Shown here one piece after another: positions 1 to 10,383 of a DNA stretch of 64,000 bases. The stretch spans positions 1,302,001 to 1,366,000 of the forward strand of contig NZ_CP095550.1 of assembly GCF_023078335.1 (NCBI RefSeq), in the 5' to 3' direction. The position numbers and the translations under genes were made by a program. The first letter of the stretch is position 1. Every line of letters begins with the position of its first letter. Below the pieces are notes generated by a model. That model saw only the letters and a program-made list of their open reading frames with translations. It was not told the DNA's origin and made no database searches. The DNA comes from Metabacillus endolithicus. Lineage in GTDB: Bacteria > Bacillota > Bacilli > Bacillales > Bacillaceae.

Positions 1-3000
1 CAGATAGAAAATCATTCCGTCCCTCACCTTTTCACCAAACTTTGAATAAGTTTGTGGGAAAATAACGGCGTCAATATCTCCTGTTTCATCTCCAAGTAGT
101 AAAAAAGCCATAACCTCACCTTTTTTAGTACGTATTGTTCGTACATTCGCTACCAAAGCCCCAATTGAAACCTTTCGATCTACATTTGAAGATAAATCAT
201 CAATAGTAACAGCACGGATCCCTTGAAGGTTTGAACGATACATTTCAACAGGATGAATGGAAAAGTATAAACCTAGAGATTCTTTTTCAAATCTAAGTTT
301 TTCTTCAATTTTAAATGGCTCTACTTCAATATACTTTGGCTTTAGATTAAATTCTTCTTCCAAAAAGAGATCAAATTGACTTTCATCTGATGGAGTCATT
401 AGCTCCGCATGCTCAATGGCAACATCGAGGCTTGCAAGCAACGTTGCACGATCAATAGTAAACTCATCCATTGCACCTGCAAAAATAAGTTGCTCCATTG
501 TTTTTCTAGTCACAATTTTCATTGATACCCTTATACAAAAATCAAATAAGTCAGTAAAAGGTTTTTTCTTTCTTGCATGAAAGATTTCCTTAATAGCCGC
601 AATACCTACATTTTTAATAGATGTTAAATTATAGCGAATACTTGCACCTTCTACTAAAAATGCAAACTCACTTTTGTTTACAGAAGGTGGCAGCACCGTG
701 AAACCTTTACGCTTCGCCTCTCGAACATATTGAGCCACTTTATCTTCATTTCCACTTACACTTGTTAATAAAGCTGTTAAAAAATGGAGAGGATAATTTG
801 CTTTTAAAAAGGCTAATTGGTAAGCAATCATACTATAAGCAACTGCATGACTTCGGTTAAATCCATAGTTGGCAAACTTTACAATTAAATCATAAATTGA
901 GTTTGCCACTTGTTGACTATAACCATTTCTAGTACACCCGAGACAAAATGTTCCCTCTCTTGATCTAGTATATCTTTCTTTTTCTTCCCAACGGCTCTTC
1001 TTAATAAGTCTGCTTCCCCTAGAGTAAATCCTGCAATAGTAGAAGCCAATTCCATTATTTGCTCCTGATAAACAATAACACCATAGGTATTCTGCAAAAT
1101 CGGTTCAAGTGTGGGGTGTAAATATGTTGTACTTTTTCTTTTATGTTTTCTGTCAATAAAGAGTGGAATATTTTCCATCGGACCAGGTCTGTATAATGCA
1201 TTTACAGCAACAATATCCTCGAGACTGCTAGGTTTAAGACGTTTTAAAACACTTCTCATCCCCTCAGATTCAAGTTGAAAAACTCCTGATGTATCTCCCT
1301 GGGATAAAAGGTCAAACGTTTTTTCGTCTTGATAGGATATGTTCGTCAAATCAACTCGTTTTCCTTCAACACGTTGTATAGATTTCATAATATTCTCGAT
1401 TAAAGAAAGATTTCTTAAGCCTAAAAAATCCATTTTTAAAAGCCGAGATCTTCTAAGTAATCCATAGAGTACTGTGTTAAGTACACATCCTGTTGTCCTT
1501 CCTGAATTGGGACAATATTTGTTAAAGGTTGATCACTTAAAACAACACCTGCTGCATGTGTAGAAGTATGCCTTGGGAGGCCTTCTAGTTTTAAAGCTGT
1601 TTCATAGATTTTTTTATTTTGTTCATTTTCAGTAATTAATTTCTGTAGTGCCTGAGATTCTTTAAATGCTTCTTGAAGGGTGATTCCGGGTCGAGATGGG
1701 ATCAGCTTCGATAAGACATCTGTTTCCTTAGGTGAAGCTCCCATTACTCTCCCCACATCACGAATAGCTGCTTTGGCTGCTAACGTACCAAAGGTGATAA
1801 TTTGAGCAACATGTAATTTGCCATATTTGTTTGCTACATAAGCTATTACTTCATCACGTCTTGTATCTGGAAAGTCAATATCAATATCCGGCATCGTAAT
1901 ACGCTCTGGATTTAAAAACCTTTCAAAAAGCAATCTATGTTTAATTGGATCTACATCCGTAATTCGCAGTACATATGAAACAAGAGAACCTGCAGCAGAA
2001 CCTCGTCCAGGACCTGTTAAAATACCATGATCATGTGCATATTTCATAAAATCCCATACAATTAAGAAATAATCACTAAAGTTCATTCTTTTTATAACCT
2101 TTAACTCATAGCTTAGTCTTTGTAAATAAGTAGAATCAGGATTTTCAAATCTTGCATTCAATCCTTTAAAACAAAGCTCCTCAAGGTATTCATCAGCACT
2201 TTGGTTTTTAGGAGTCGAGTATTTTGGTAGATGCGTAACTCCGAGATGAAGATTTACTTTACAACGATCAGCTATCTTTAATGTATTTTCTAATGCATCC
2301 GGATATTTTTCGAATAAAGACACCATTTCAGCTGCTGACTTTAAGTAATTTTCATGTGTACCTTTTAAGTCAACTCGAAAATCTGAAAGCTTCTCACCTC
2401 GTTTTAATGCTAATAGACATTGCTGCGCAAGATAATCTTCTTTTTCGATATAGCTTACATTATTCGTCGCCACCATAGGAATATTCACTTCATTACTTAT
2501 TAACATTAAATGATTATGTAATGACTCATCTTCTAAAGATACTTTCTCAGTTCCTATATATATTGAGTTTTCACCAAAAAGGGATTGATACTTTTTTAAT
2601 AAGATAACGTCTTGATCAAACTGCTCTTTTTCAAAGTTTTCCATGAACATTTGTCCTGGAATAATGGCTATTAATCCAGAATGATAGCTTTTTAACCATC
2701 GATCTGGAAGCCCTTCAGGTGATTTTGTTTGAAGAGCACTGCTTATTTTTAATAAATTTTGATACCCCTCGTTATTTTCAGCTAGTAGCACAGCTGTCAC
2801 GTTGGTCTCATGTTGTTCATCTATGATTGTGACTGTCATACCTAAGATAGGCTTTATTCCATTTTCCTGACAAAGCTTATAAAAAGCTACAGCCCCATAC
2901 ATCACATGAAAATCAGTCAACGCAATTGCATTGAATTTACATTCTTTTGCCTTATTAACTAATTTATCCAATCTTGCTGCACTTGAGAGCAAGCTGTATG

Positions 3001-3031
3001 CACTTTTCACTTGAAGGTGAACAAATGGCAT
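1..3031 (-). CDS. dnaE: DNA polymerase III subunit alpha DnaE, 3' end beyond window, two frameshifts
   Basis: Replicative C-family polymerase that extends primers during lagging-strand synthesis. The ATG at 3031 follows a strong AAAGGAGGGG. The N-terminal PHP domain is degenerate (VHLQVKSAYS lacks the second His), as in Gram-positive DnaE. The palm has PGRGSAAGSL at residues 341-350 and PDIDIDF at 381-387 (catalytic Asp pair), then KMDFLGLRNL. The OB region lies near the left edge. The frame breaks near 1439-1447 (T4/A5 run; one extra base restores DLGFLKMDF) and near 943-949 (G-run; one extra G restores VSGCTRNGYSQQ). The remaining frame is open from about 947 to 1. The family is about 1,115 residues, so about 300 nt lie outside. 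An essential gene with two homopolymer losses points to sequence error. Confidence 0.93.
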
Positions 3032-3174
3032 ATATTCCCCTCCTTTCTACATTCGTTTTAGATATTTTCAAGAATCATTTATATATCCTTCATTATATTC
3101 CCGCGGTTATATAGTTACAAATAAGAGCATTCTGTGTTACAGAATTTAGACCATTTCTACAAAAATATTTTCTT

Positions 3175-3203
3175 TCATACTTAAAATAGGTCGTCCATAT
3201 ATA
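3175..3203 (+). promoter_or_regulatory. Candidate sigma-E promoter of ytrHI
   Basis: TCATACT (3175-3181), a 14-nt spacer and CATATATA (3196-3203) fit the mother-cell sigma-E pattern (KMATATT, CATACAHT) with three mismatches in total. ytrHI is sigma-E dependent in B. subtilis. The implied leader is very short. Confidence 0.42.
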
Positions 3204-3224
3204 TAGAGTAGGGGGTTGATAGTC

Positions 3225-3560
3225 ATGGACAAAGAAGCCTTTATGCCGGCTTTTATTCATAGTTACTTTATAGCACTAGGAGTACTTTTAGGTGGCACAC
3301 TAATCGGTGCCATTGGTGCATTTTTAGCAGGAGAACCACCATTAACCAAAATGTTTGAATTTGCTAATAGGCTAAAAATTTGGGCTCTTGTTGCAGCAAT
3401 AGGTGGTACATTTGATGCTTTTTACAGCTTTGAGCGTGGAATTTTTCAAGGTGAAACACGAGATATTGTTAAACAAGTATTGTTAATTGTATCAGCTATG
3501 GGTGGAGCTCAAACAGGTTGGTTACTTATTACTTGGTTAACACAGGAGCATCTTTCATGA
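3225..3560 (+). CDS. ytrH: Sporulation membrane protein YtrH
   Basis: Small integral membrane protein of the YtrH sporulation family, made in the mother cell and needed for efficient sporulation in B. subtilis. I chose the ATG at 3225 because GGGGG (3211-3215) lies 9 nt upstream; an in-frame TTG at 3216 directly abuts that site and is unlikely. The 111-residue product has hydrophobic segments at about 8-30, 45-60 and 85-105 and reads AFIHSYFIALGVLLGGTLIG near its N-terminus. Its stop overlaps the next start as ATGA, so ytrH and ytrI are translationally coupled. Confidence 0.9.
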   Translation: MDKEAFMPAFIHSYFIALGVLLGGTLIGAIGAFLAGEPPLTKMFEFANRLKIWALVAAIGGTFDAFYSFERGIFQGETRDIVKQVLLIVSAMGGAQTGWLLITWLTQEHLS

Positions 3561-4060
3561 GAATCCCGCCGCACTATCAGCAACCTTCATGGCAACGTTT
3601 TTTTGCAGGTGCAGCAATAGGGGCAGTTATTAGTTGGGGTGTTTTTCTTTTTATTTTTGGAGTTATTCAAGAAGAACATAGTACAATTATAAATAAACAA
3701 AAGCAAACAATTCAAGATTTAGAGAATGACAAGAAAATCTATCAAGATGAGTATACAAAATTAAATAAAAAAGCTCAAGAAAAGCTGACTGTTCAAGAGA
3801 TTAAGATTAAATTAACTAACGGTGACCGCTATCTTTTTAAGGACTTTAGGATAACGAATATAGAGAACAGTGTAAAGGAAGATTTAAAAGACGTAATGGC
3901 CAAGGATATTGAGAGTATCGTTTCTAACCATCTATTAATAGAACGAATCATTGAAAATAAGCCATTAAAGTTTGATGGAAAAGAATACAAGCTTGAAATG
4001 ACAAAATTCATGTTAACCACCACACTATATATTGAAATTAAAATATCATTTGTAGACTAA
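3557..4060 (+). CDS. ytrI: Sporulation membrane protein YtrI
   Basis: Partner of YtrH in the sporulation operon. The ATG at 3557 overlaps the ytrH TGA by 4 nt and has AGGAG 9 nt upstream; a longer frame from 3518 lies inside ytrH and is not credible. The 167-residue product matches the B. subtilis length. It has a short cytoplasmic start (MRIPPHYQQPSWQRFFAG), one membrane helix at about 17-38, then a charged, coiled-coil-like stretch (about 45-80) and a soluble domain. The precise molecular role of the family is not known. Confidence 0.88.
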   Translation: MRIPPHYQQPSWQRFFAGAAIGAVISWGVFLFIFGVIQEEHSTIINKQKQTIQDLENDKKIYQDEYTKLNKKAQEKLTVQEIKIKLTNGDRYLFKDFRITNIENSVKEDLKDVMAKDIESIVSNHLLIERIIENKPLKFDGKEYKLEMTKFMLTTTLYIEIKISFVD

Positions 4061-4320
4061 CAATACTCCAAGAGAATTTGAAATATTTTTGATTTTTATT
4101 AAAAATCAATCGCAAAACCTTCCCTTTTCCGATAAAATAGAAATAGGAAAAACAAGGAAAAAACATTCACTATAAACAAGCTGGTTTGCTCTCTCACAAA
4201 CTGGCTTTAACCTCCCCACCCACTCTTCATAAAACATTCATTCCAACAATTATGACAATTGATTCCTTGTTTAACCAACTCACTTTATCGGTTGTACTAC
4301 TACTTAACGGAGGGATGGAT

Positions 4321-4509
4321 ATGTATATTTTAAGTTCAAAACAAGTTGTCCAGGAAAAGATTAACCATATCAAAAAAGGGTTCTCAGCATATGTAGAAAC
4401 AGCTGAGCTTGCAAACATTATCAAAAAAGAATGTCAGATTTTACAATTGGATGTGTATGAGGATGCTACAGAGCTGGGTTATTGGTTTATTCCGAAAAAA
4501 GAAAAGTAA
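4321..4509 (+). CDS. Small YtzJ-like protein
   Basis: A 62-residue soluble protein starting MYILSSKQVVQEKINHIKKG. GGAGGG at 4309-4314 selects the ATG at 4321; a longer upstream frame from 4186 has no ribosome site. The position between ytrI and nrnA is that of B. subtilis ytzJ, so I infer orthology from place and size, not from a recognised motif. It resembles the small helical proteins with YVETAELANIIKKE-type helices often annotated only as hypothetical. Function unknown. Confidence 0.6.
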   Translation: MYILSSKQVVQEKINHIKKGFSAYVETAELANIIKKECQILQLDVYEDATELGYWFIPKKEK

Positions 4510-4711
4510 CCGCTATCATTCTCTCTTCATCAATGTAAAACTCCATTATCAAAGTGGCGTTTTCTAAAGATCCTCATCACATGTTCTTTTCAAACCACTA
4601 AAAGTAATCCATAACTGTATTGTAAGCAAACTAACCTCTCCACCATCATCCTTCTTGATCGTAAAATTTTAAGGTAAGGAACTATGTCATCTTATGACTA
4701 CCGACTAGGTT

Positions 4712-4748
4712 AGAAAAGGGTTCGGCAGTTTTTACCGAACCCTTTCTT
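4712..4748 (-). terminator. Rho-independent terminator of nrnA
   Basis: Inverted repeat AAAGGGTTCGG (4715-4725) / CCGAACCCTTT (4735-4745), just past the nrnA stop, with a T-rich tail on the minus strand. Confidence 0.85.
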
Positions 4749-4759
4749 ATTTCTTAGGA

Positions 4760-5697
4760 TCATTCATCCTGACATAGCACTTCTAGATCATGTAACACCT
4801 GTTTCGCTTCTTCCCAACTATATACAGAAGCTCCAGATGCGAGTGGATGTCCGCCACCATTATATTTTTTAGCTAATTCATTTATCACAAGTTTTTTTGC
4901 TCTAAGTCTAACACGAATCTGATTTTCTTCTTCCACAAAGAACACCCATGCTTTCACACCTTCAATATTACCTAAAATTCCAACAAGCTGCGAAGCCTCT
5001 GAAGGGGTCACATCAAATTCCTTTAATATATCTTTCGTTATACTCATTGATGCAGAACCTGATGATGTTAACGTAAAGTTTTGAAGAACATATCCACTAA
5101 GTTTAGCGACGTTTCTCTTTGTTTTGTAAAGTTCGTCGTAAATTGGTGTAGGATTAATTCCTTTTGAGATTAATGCACTTGCATACTGAAAAGTTTTCTC
5201 CGTTGTACTAGGGAATAGGAACCTTCCTGTATCACCCACAATCCCAGTATAAAGAAGTTCTGCCGCTTTTCCAGATAATTTAAAGCCCTGATCTTTACCT
5301 TCTAAGTACAGTTCATAAATCATTTCACTTGTAGCACTTGCTTCAGTTTCCACCCACAAAAGATCTCCATATTGATCATCATTTGGATGGTGGTCGATTT
5401 TAATCAATTTTTTACCTGTTTTATAACGTTGATCACTGATGCGGCTTGGTTCGCTGTATCACATACAATAACAAGTGCTTCTTTGTATATCTCGTCTGAA
5501 ATATGATCCATTTTATAAAGAAACTCGAGCGATGGCTCAGATTCTCCTACAACATAGATTTTCTTATTTGGGTATGTAGCTTTTATCATTTCAGCCAAAC
5601 CGCATTGAGAGCCATAGGCATCTGGATCTGGACGAACATGGCGATGAATGATAATTGTGTCATTTTGGCTAATTTCATCTAGTATTTGTTGTTTCAT
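4760..5697 (-). CDS. nrnA: Oligoribonuclease / pAp phosphatase NrnA, one frameshift
   Basis: DHH-DHHA1 phosphoesterase that degrades nano-RNA to mononucleotides and dephosphorylates pAp. The first part holds HRHVRPDPDAYGS (metal-binding DPDA motif) and VIVCDTANQ; after the break come IKIDHHPNDD (the DHH motif) and, near the C-terminus, GGGHPLASGAS of the DHHA1 domain. The frame breaks near 5440: one extra C in GCC restores DTANQARISDQRYKTGKKLIKIDHH. Both halves are strongly conserved and the total length (about 312 residues) is normal, so this is most likely a sequence error. Known as ytqI in B. subtilis, at the same locus. Confidence 0.9.
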
Positions 5698-5918
5698 TTT
5701 GGTCTCCTTTTCTCTCTATATAGTTTATTAAATCATAAATACAAATTTTAAAAAAGAATGAATCTTCAGGATTTTCATTTCATCGTATTTAGTTAAAGAC
5801 ATGTTAAACTAAACATGCTATCTTTTATTATAGGTTGTTTAAGAAGATATTTCTTCTTTTTTACCTTACTAGATGCAAGAGTAGAAAAAATACTCATCTC
5901 AGTAATGGAGGTTTTTAT

Positions 5919-6218
5919 ATGCCAGTTTTAGTTGTACTTATTATTTTTTCACTAGCTTTCTATTTGTACTATAGGGTCAAATCATACAGATCAAATAAGC
6001 AAGCGGAGAAAAGTTGGATATCTGCGAAAGCTAGCATTGCATTAGGTCTGTTTGTTGCATTTTTTGGGCTTAATCAATTATTTATGTTTCGCTCAACCTT
6101 ATCATTTGTTGTGGGAATTATTTTTCTGTTAATCGGTTTTGGCAGTGCTTGGGTAGGTTACCGAGCTTACAAGCATTATCTTCCATATGTTCTAAAAGAA
6201 ATAAAAGAACAACAGTAA
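5919..6218 (+). CDS. ytpI: Small membrane protein YtpI
   Basis: A 99-residue protein with three predicted membrane helices (about 2-19, 36-53, 60-80). The start is the ATG at 5919 with TGGAGG 7 nt upstream; the 28 codons before it in the same frame lack a ribosome site. It matches YtpI of B. subtilis in length, position and the N-terminal pattern MPVLVVLIIFSLAFYLYYR. Function unknown. A palindrome CATGTT-N6-AACATG lies at 5800-5817 upstream and could be an operator. Confidence 0.82.
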   Translation: MPVLVVLIIFSLAFYLYYRVKSYRSNKQAEKSWISAKASIALGLFVAFFGLNQLFMFRSTLSFVVGIIFLLIGFGSAWVGYRAYKHYLPYVLKEIKEQQ

Positions 6219-6230
6219 AGAATTCTTCGA

Positions 6231-6274
6231 AAAAATAGGGTTAACTGTTTTATAAAACAGTTAACCCTATTTTT
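6231..6274. terminator. Bidirectional terminator between ytpI and ytoI
   Basis: Perfect 22-bp inverted repeat with almost no loop; it starts with A5 and ends with T5, so it can terminate ytpI (+) and ytoI (-). Confidence 0.93.
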
Positions 6275-6284
6275 GTATCCTGTA

Positions 6285-7601
6285 TTATCTCTCAATCAAT
6301 TGAACCATCATCATTGCTTTTCCTACGACAACACCGTCGCTATATGCTTCTATATCAATTTTTCCAAACTTACGACCAACCTCTAATATTTTCGGGTGAA
6401 TTTCAAGCACTGATTCCATTTGAACAGGTTTAATAAAGTATATTGTGATATTTTCAACAACAATGTCACCTTTTTTCTGTGCTCTTAGATAACGATTAAC
6501 GGACTCTGTAACAAGTGTCGTAAAAACTCCATAGGAAATGGTGCCAAGGTGATTTGTCATTTGCGGAGTTACTTCACATCGAAAAATACTACTGCGTTTT
6601 GATTCATCATCAATCGTTATAAATTGATTTGTCACAATGTCATCAAGTTTTTCACCAATTTGTGGTTGACGTTGGATCATTTGAAGAGCCTTAAGAACAT
6701 CTTGACGACTAATAATACCCTGCAATCTATTCTGCTGGTCTACTACCGGCAAAATTTCGATCCCTTCCCAAACCATCATTTGTGCTGCTGATGCGACAGA
6801 AGTTTTACCAATTACCGTAATCGGACTTTTAGTCATTATTTTTTCGATTAGGGTTGAATGGTCGTTCCCCATAATATCTTTAGAGGTAACAATTCCTTGC
6901 ACTTTTAAGTTCTGATCTATCACTGGAAACCGACCATGTCCAGTTTCATAGTTATGTTGATACCAAGTTGCCACCGTATCAGACGTTGATAAACAGATTG
7001 TTTTATCAATCGGTGTAAGAATATCCTCCACCTGTACGATTTCTTTCTTAATTAACTGATCATAAATTGCTCGATTGATCATTGCACCAACCGTAAAGGT
7101 ATCATAGCTCGTTGAAATAATTGGCAGCTCTAGCTCATCAGCTAATTTTTTCACGCTATCTTCTGTATCAAAACCACCTGTTATCAATACTGCTGCACCA
7201 GCTTCAAGCGCATATTGATGGGCAGTTGTACGATTCCCGACTATAAGTAAATTCCCTGCACCTGTATATCGCATCATGGCATCAAGTTTCATCGCACCAA
7301 TGACAAATTTATTTAATGTTTTATGTAAACCTGCCCGTCCACCTAAAACTTGCCCTTCAACAATATTAACAACCTCAGCATATGTTAATTTCTCAAAATT
7401 CTCTTTTTTCTTTGTTTCAATTCTAATCGTTCCAACACGTTCTATCGTACTAACATATCCTTTGTTCTCTGCTTCTTTAATTGCACGATATGCTGTTCCT
7501 TCGCTAACATTTATATCCTTCGCAATTTGTCTAACGGAAATTTTTTCACCAACTGGCAGTGAAGTTATATACTGCAAAATTTGCTCGTGCTTTGTAGCCA
7601 A
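6285..7601 (-). CDS. ytoI: CBS-hotdog domain DNA-binding protein YtoI
   Basis: Multi-domain putative regulator of 438 residues. An N-terminal winged helix (about 1-65, VRQIAKDINVSEGTAYRAIKEAE) is followed by a DRTGG-like domain (about 75-185), two CBS repeats (about 190-315, SDTVATWYQHN..., ASAAQMMVWEGIEILPVVD) that usually bind adenosyl ligands, and a hotdog thioesterase-like domain (about 330-438). The start is TTG at 7601, supported by an AAAAGGGTG site and by the MATKHEQIL start of the B. subtilis protein. Ligand and targets are unknown. Confidence 0.85.
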   Translation of the reverse strand: MATKHEQILQYITSLPVGEKISVRQIAKDINVSEGTAYRAIKEAENKGYVSTIERVGTIRIETKKKENFEKLTYAEVVNIVEGQVLGGRAGLHKTLNKFVIGAMKLDAMMRYTGAGNLLIVGNRTTAHQYALEAGAAVLITGGFDTEDSVKKLADELELPIISTSYDTFTVGAMINRAIYDQLIKKEIVQVEDILTPIDKTICLSTSDTVATWYQHNYETGHGRFPVIDQNLKVQGIVTSKDIMGNDHSTLIEKIMTKSPITVIGKTSVASAAQMMVWEGIEILPVVDQQNRLQGIISRQDVLKALQMIQRQPQIGEKLDDIVTNQFITIDDESKRSSIFRCEVTPQMTNHLGTISYGVFTTLVTESVNRYLRAQKKGDIVVENITIYFIKPVQMESVLEIHPKILEVGRKFGKIDIEAYSDGVVVGKAMMMVQLIER

Positions 7602-7708
7602 GCTGCATCACCCTTTTTATATTAGTGCATTTATCTAATAAGACCGCACAAATACGGTTTAAAAAACAAACTAATCCACTTTTATTATAAGGGTGAAGAA
7701 GGCTTATA

Positions 7709-7951
7709 TCAACGCAGTGTTTGTCTTTGTCTCTTTTTCTGAATTTGCTTATATGATTTTAACTGCTTTGCTTGAACCTGTTGCTTTGGTCGGTACAAAT
7801 AATGAGCAAAGTTTCCACCAATAACAAAAATCGCTAAGCACAACCAGCTCATAGCAAACACAGTTTGCATTTGATCGCCCGAAAGTGAGATATGTTGAAG
7901 TCCAAAATAGAGCATCATTAATGCAATTAATGCGTACATTAGGTTTTTCAT
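7709..7951 (-). CDS. Small two-helix membrane protein, unknown
   Basis: An 80-residue protein with two hydrophobic segments (about 3-20 and 30-52) and a strongly basic C-terminal tail rich in Lys, Gln and Arg (RPKQQVQAKQLKSYKQIQKK), suggesting a positive-inside tail in the cytoplasm. ATG at 7951 with GAAAGGA about 8 nt upstream. It stands alone between ytoI and ytkL. I do not recognise a named family. Confidence 0.7.
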   Translation of the reverse strand: MKNLMYALIALMMLYFGLQHISLSGDQMQTVFAMSWLCLAIFVIGGNFAHYLYRPKQQVQAKQLKSYKQIQKKRQRQTLR

Positions 7952-8002
7952 CTTGATTCATCCTTTCTATAAAAGCTTTGTTTCATTTTATGCATGTACA
8001 CA

Positions 8003-8040
8003 TAAAAAAAGAAGCAATGAATGAGATTCTTTGCTTCTTC
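8003..8040 (-). terminator. Terminator downstream of ytkL
   Basis: GAAGCAA (8011-8017) / TTGCTTC (8031-8037) followed on the minus strand by a T8 run; it lies after ytkL and the dispersed repeat. Confidence 0.75.
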
Positions 8041-8110
8041 TGATAGCATACTTTCATTTTGCGCTATTTTTACTATTTTGTTTCTAACACAGTAACCCCA
8101 ATAAATTGTC

Positions 8111-8239
8111 CGTTTCATTACGCTCCAGACAATTAGCTTTCCGCGGGGAGGAAGCTGAGCCTCCTCGGCTTTGCCTGCGGGGTCTCAGCCTTTCCTCTAC
8201 CTCCCACAGGAGTCAATTGTCTTCCTCTTCATTCCACTA
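8111..8239. repeat. Dispersed palindromic repeat, copy 1
   Basis: A GC-rich imperfect palindrome of about 129 bp, in inverse orientation to a copy at 44762-44888. Shared core features are the TCCCCGCGG end and the CTGAGACCCCGCAGGC stretch. On the minus strand the stem GAGGAAAGGCTGAG / CTCAGCTTCCTC and an outer 8-bp stem (AGACAATT / AATTGTCT) can form. Elements like this are scattered between genes in many Bacillaceae; function unknown. No coding potential is claimed for the short ORFs inside it. Confidence 0.85.
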
Positions 8240-8343
8240 AGTTTATAAAAACAGGTTTAAAAGCAACACGTATAAACTAGGCTTGTGGTTCTCAACTCTA
8301 AACATACTGTAAATCTATTTTCCACATTATATGAACTATCCTA

Positions 8344-9024
8344 TTAAAGCTCGTATTTTTCTCCCACTTTTAATGGCAGGCCAATGCCTTCTGGTAAGGA
8401 TTGAGCGAATTTTTCCGGATCCTGCTTAATAGCTGGAAAAGTATCATAATGGATAGGAACGACTTTCCTTGCGTTTAACCAAAGAGCTGCATCCTTTGCG
8501 TCTTCAGGACCCATTGTTAGATTATCTCCGATTGGTAAAAATGCAAGGTCTATTGAATTTCGTTCTCCAATCATTTTCATATCAGTAAAGAGTGCAGTAT
8601 CACCTGCATGATAGATTGTTTTGCCTTCAGATGTTAATAGAACACCTGATGGCATACCAGTATAAATAACGGTACCATCCGGCTCTTGATAGCTTGACCC
8701 ATGAAAAGCCTGTGTTAGTTTTACTCTGCCAAAATTAAAATCATATGCTCCCCCAATATTCATTGGGTGAATATCAATTCCGTTTTTCCCTATGTAAACC
8801 GCCAGCTCGTATGGGGCGATAACTAAAGCATTATTTTTCTTGGCAATTTCTACTGTGTCCCCAACATGATCATTATGACCATGTGTAAGAATAATAACAT
8901 CTGCCTCAACTGAATCAGCTGTCAAATCTGTTAATTCATTGCCAGTAATAAATGGATCTATAATGATTTTTTTATTATGTGCTGCTACTTGTACAACTGC
9001 ATGTCCGTGATATGAAACTTCCAT
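8344..9024 (-). CDS. ytkL: Metal-dependent hydrolase YtkL (UPF0173)
   Basis: Metallo-beta-lactamase-fold hydrolase of 226 residues. The signature HGHNDH is at residues 48-53 and further metal-binding His/Asp are in YHAGDT and [12 protein letters not shown] at 9024 is preceded by AAGGAG at 9 nt; a TTG three codons upstream abuts the same site and is rejected. Length equals that of the UPF0173 family. The physiological substrate is not established. It lies between ald and the dispersed repeat and appears to be its own unit. Confidence 0.9.
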   Translation of the reverse strand: MEVSYHGHAVVQVAAHNKKIIIDPFITGNELTDLTADSVEADVIILTHGHNDHVGDTVEIAKKNNALVIAPYELAVYIGKNGIDIHPMNIGGAYDFNFGRVKLTQAFHGSSYQEPDGTVIYTGMPSGVLLTSEGKTIYHAGDTALFTDMKMIGERNSIDLAFLPIGDNLTMGPEDAKDAALWLNARKVVPIHYDTFPAIKQDPEKFAQSLPEGIGLPLKVGEKYEL

Positions 9025-9107
9025 TTTATTCAACTCCTTATATGTTAAATGGTTAAATTAATAGTCCACTAAAACTTTACCCATTTTTATTTCTAGCTAA
9101 ACGATTA

Positions 9108-9141
9108 CATGAAAAACCTAGCTTTCACTAAGTTTTTCATG
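9108..9141 (-). terminator. Hairpin terminator of ald
   Basis: CATGAAAAACCTAG / CTAAGTTTTTCATG flank a 6-nt loop just past the ald stop; AT-rich and without a clean T tail. Confidence 0.55.
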
Positions 9142-9146
9142 TGGTG

Positions 9147-10272
9147 TTATACACGTGAATCCAATAATGAAGTAGCATCCTTAAAAAATAGTCCATGTGC
9201 CTCTGCAACTGCTTTATACGTTACAAATCCCTTCAACGTATTCAAACCTTTCAATAGCGCAGAATCTTCTAAACAAGCTTTTTGGTAACCTTTGGTTGCA
9301 ATTATATTCGCATAGGGTACAGTGACATTTGTTAATGCCAATGTGGATGTTCTTGGAACTGCCCCTGGCATATTAGCAACAGCATAATGTAGAACACCAT
9401 GTTTTTCATACGTTGGGTTGTCATGGGTCGTTAACCTGTCAATTGTCTCAAAAATGCCGCCTTGATCAATGGCAATATCAACAATAACAGAGCCATTAGC
9501 CATTGCCTTTACATCCTCTGCTAAAACAAGATTCGGTGCTTTTGCTCCAGGAATTAACACGGCCCCAATAACCAGGTCTGCTCGTTGAACCGATTCTGAT
9601 ATTGTGAGGGGTACTAGACATGATTGTTGATACTTCTTTTCCAAATAAATCATCAAGCTGCCTTAGCCGTTCCGGATTTGTATCAAGTATCGTAACCTCT
9701 GCCCCTAATCCACATGCAATTTTGGCGGCGTTAGTACCAGCTACACCACCGCCTATAATTGTCACACGTCCTCTTTGTGTACCAGGAACTCCAGCTAGCA
9801 GAATTCCTTTACCACCTTTTGGCTTTTCTAATAGTTGAGCACCGATTTGAGCGGCCATTCTGCCGGCAACTTCACTCATTGGTGTTAATAGAGGAAGTGA
9901 CCCATTTGAAAGCTGAACAGTTTCGTATGCAATCGATGTTACCTTTTTATTAATCAAAGCTTTTGTAAGCTCTGGTTCAGCCGCAAGATGTAAATAAGTA
10001 AATAAAATCAGATCATCACGAAAATAGGAAAATTCCTCTTTTAACGGCTCTTTCACTTTCATTACCATGTCCATTGACCAAGCCTCAGCAGCTGTTTTCA
10101 CAATCGTTGCACCAGCATCTTTGTATTGCTCATCTGTAAAGCCAGATCCTAACCCTGCATTCTTTTCAATACAAACTTCATGTCCAGATTTTATTAACTG
10201 ATTTGCTCCGGCTGGCGTCATCGCTACACGGTTTTCATTATTTTTTAATTCAGCTGGAATGCCGATTTTCAT
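9147..10272 (-). CDS. ald: Alanine dehydrogenase, one frameshift
   Basis: NAD-dependent enzyme converting L-alanine to pyruvate and ammonia, used for alanine catabolism in growth and sporulation. The N-terminus [20 protein letters not shown] is diagnostic; the Rossmann motif [20 protein letters not shown] is intact and [11 protein letters not shown] follows. The frame breaks at a C4 run (plus-strand G4 at 9608-9611): removing one base gives [21 protein letters not shown], aligning without gaps, so this is a +1 insertion. Total length about 375 residues is normal for the family. ATG at 10272 follows AAAGGGTGA. ald is not at this site in B. subtilis. Confidence 0.92.
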
Positions 10273-10383
10273 AAGTATTCACCCTTTAATTTGCGTTCTT
10301 ATCAGTATGACCATATTTCATCATATGATGACGCAATAAGACAGGTTAGCGAATTTTTTATAAGAACGTATATTTTCTTGTTT

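Noticed and set aside
1..3031. dnaE as a true pseudogene
   Set aside because: Essential gene; two single-base homopolymer losses with otherwise intact motifs fit sequencing error better.
4186..4320. Longer N-terminus for the YtzJ-like gene
   Set aside because: The ribosome site GGAGGG lies just before the internal ATG at 4321; the upstream part has unlike composition.
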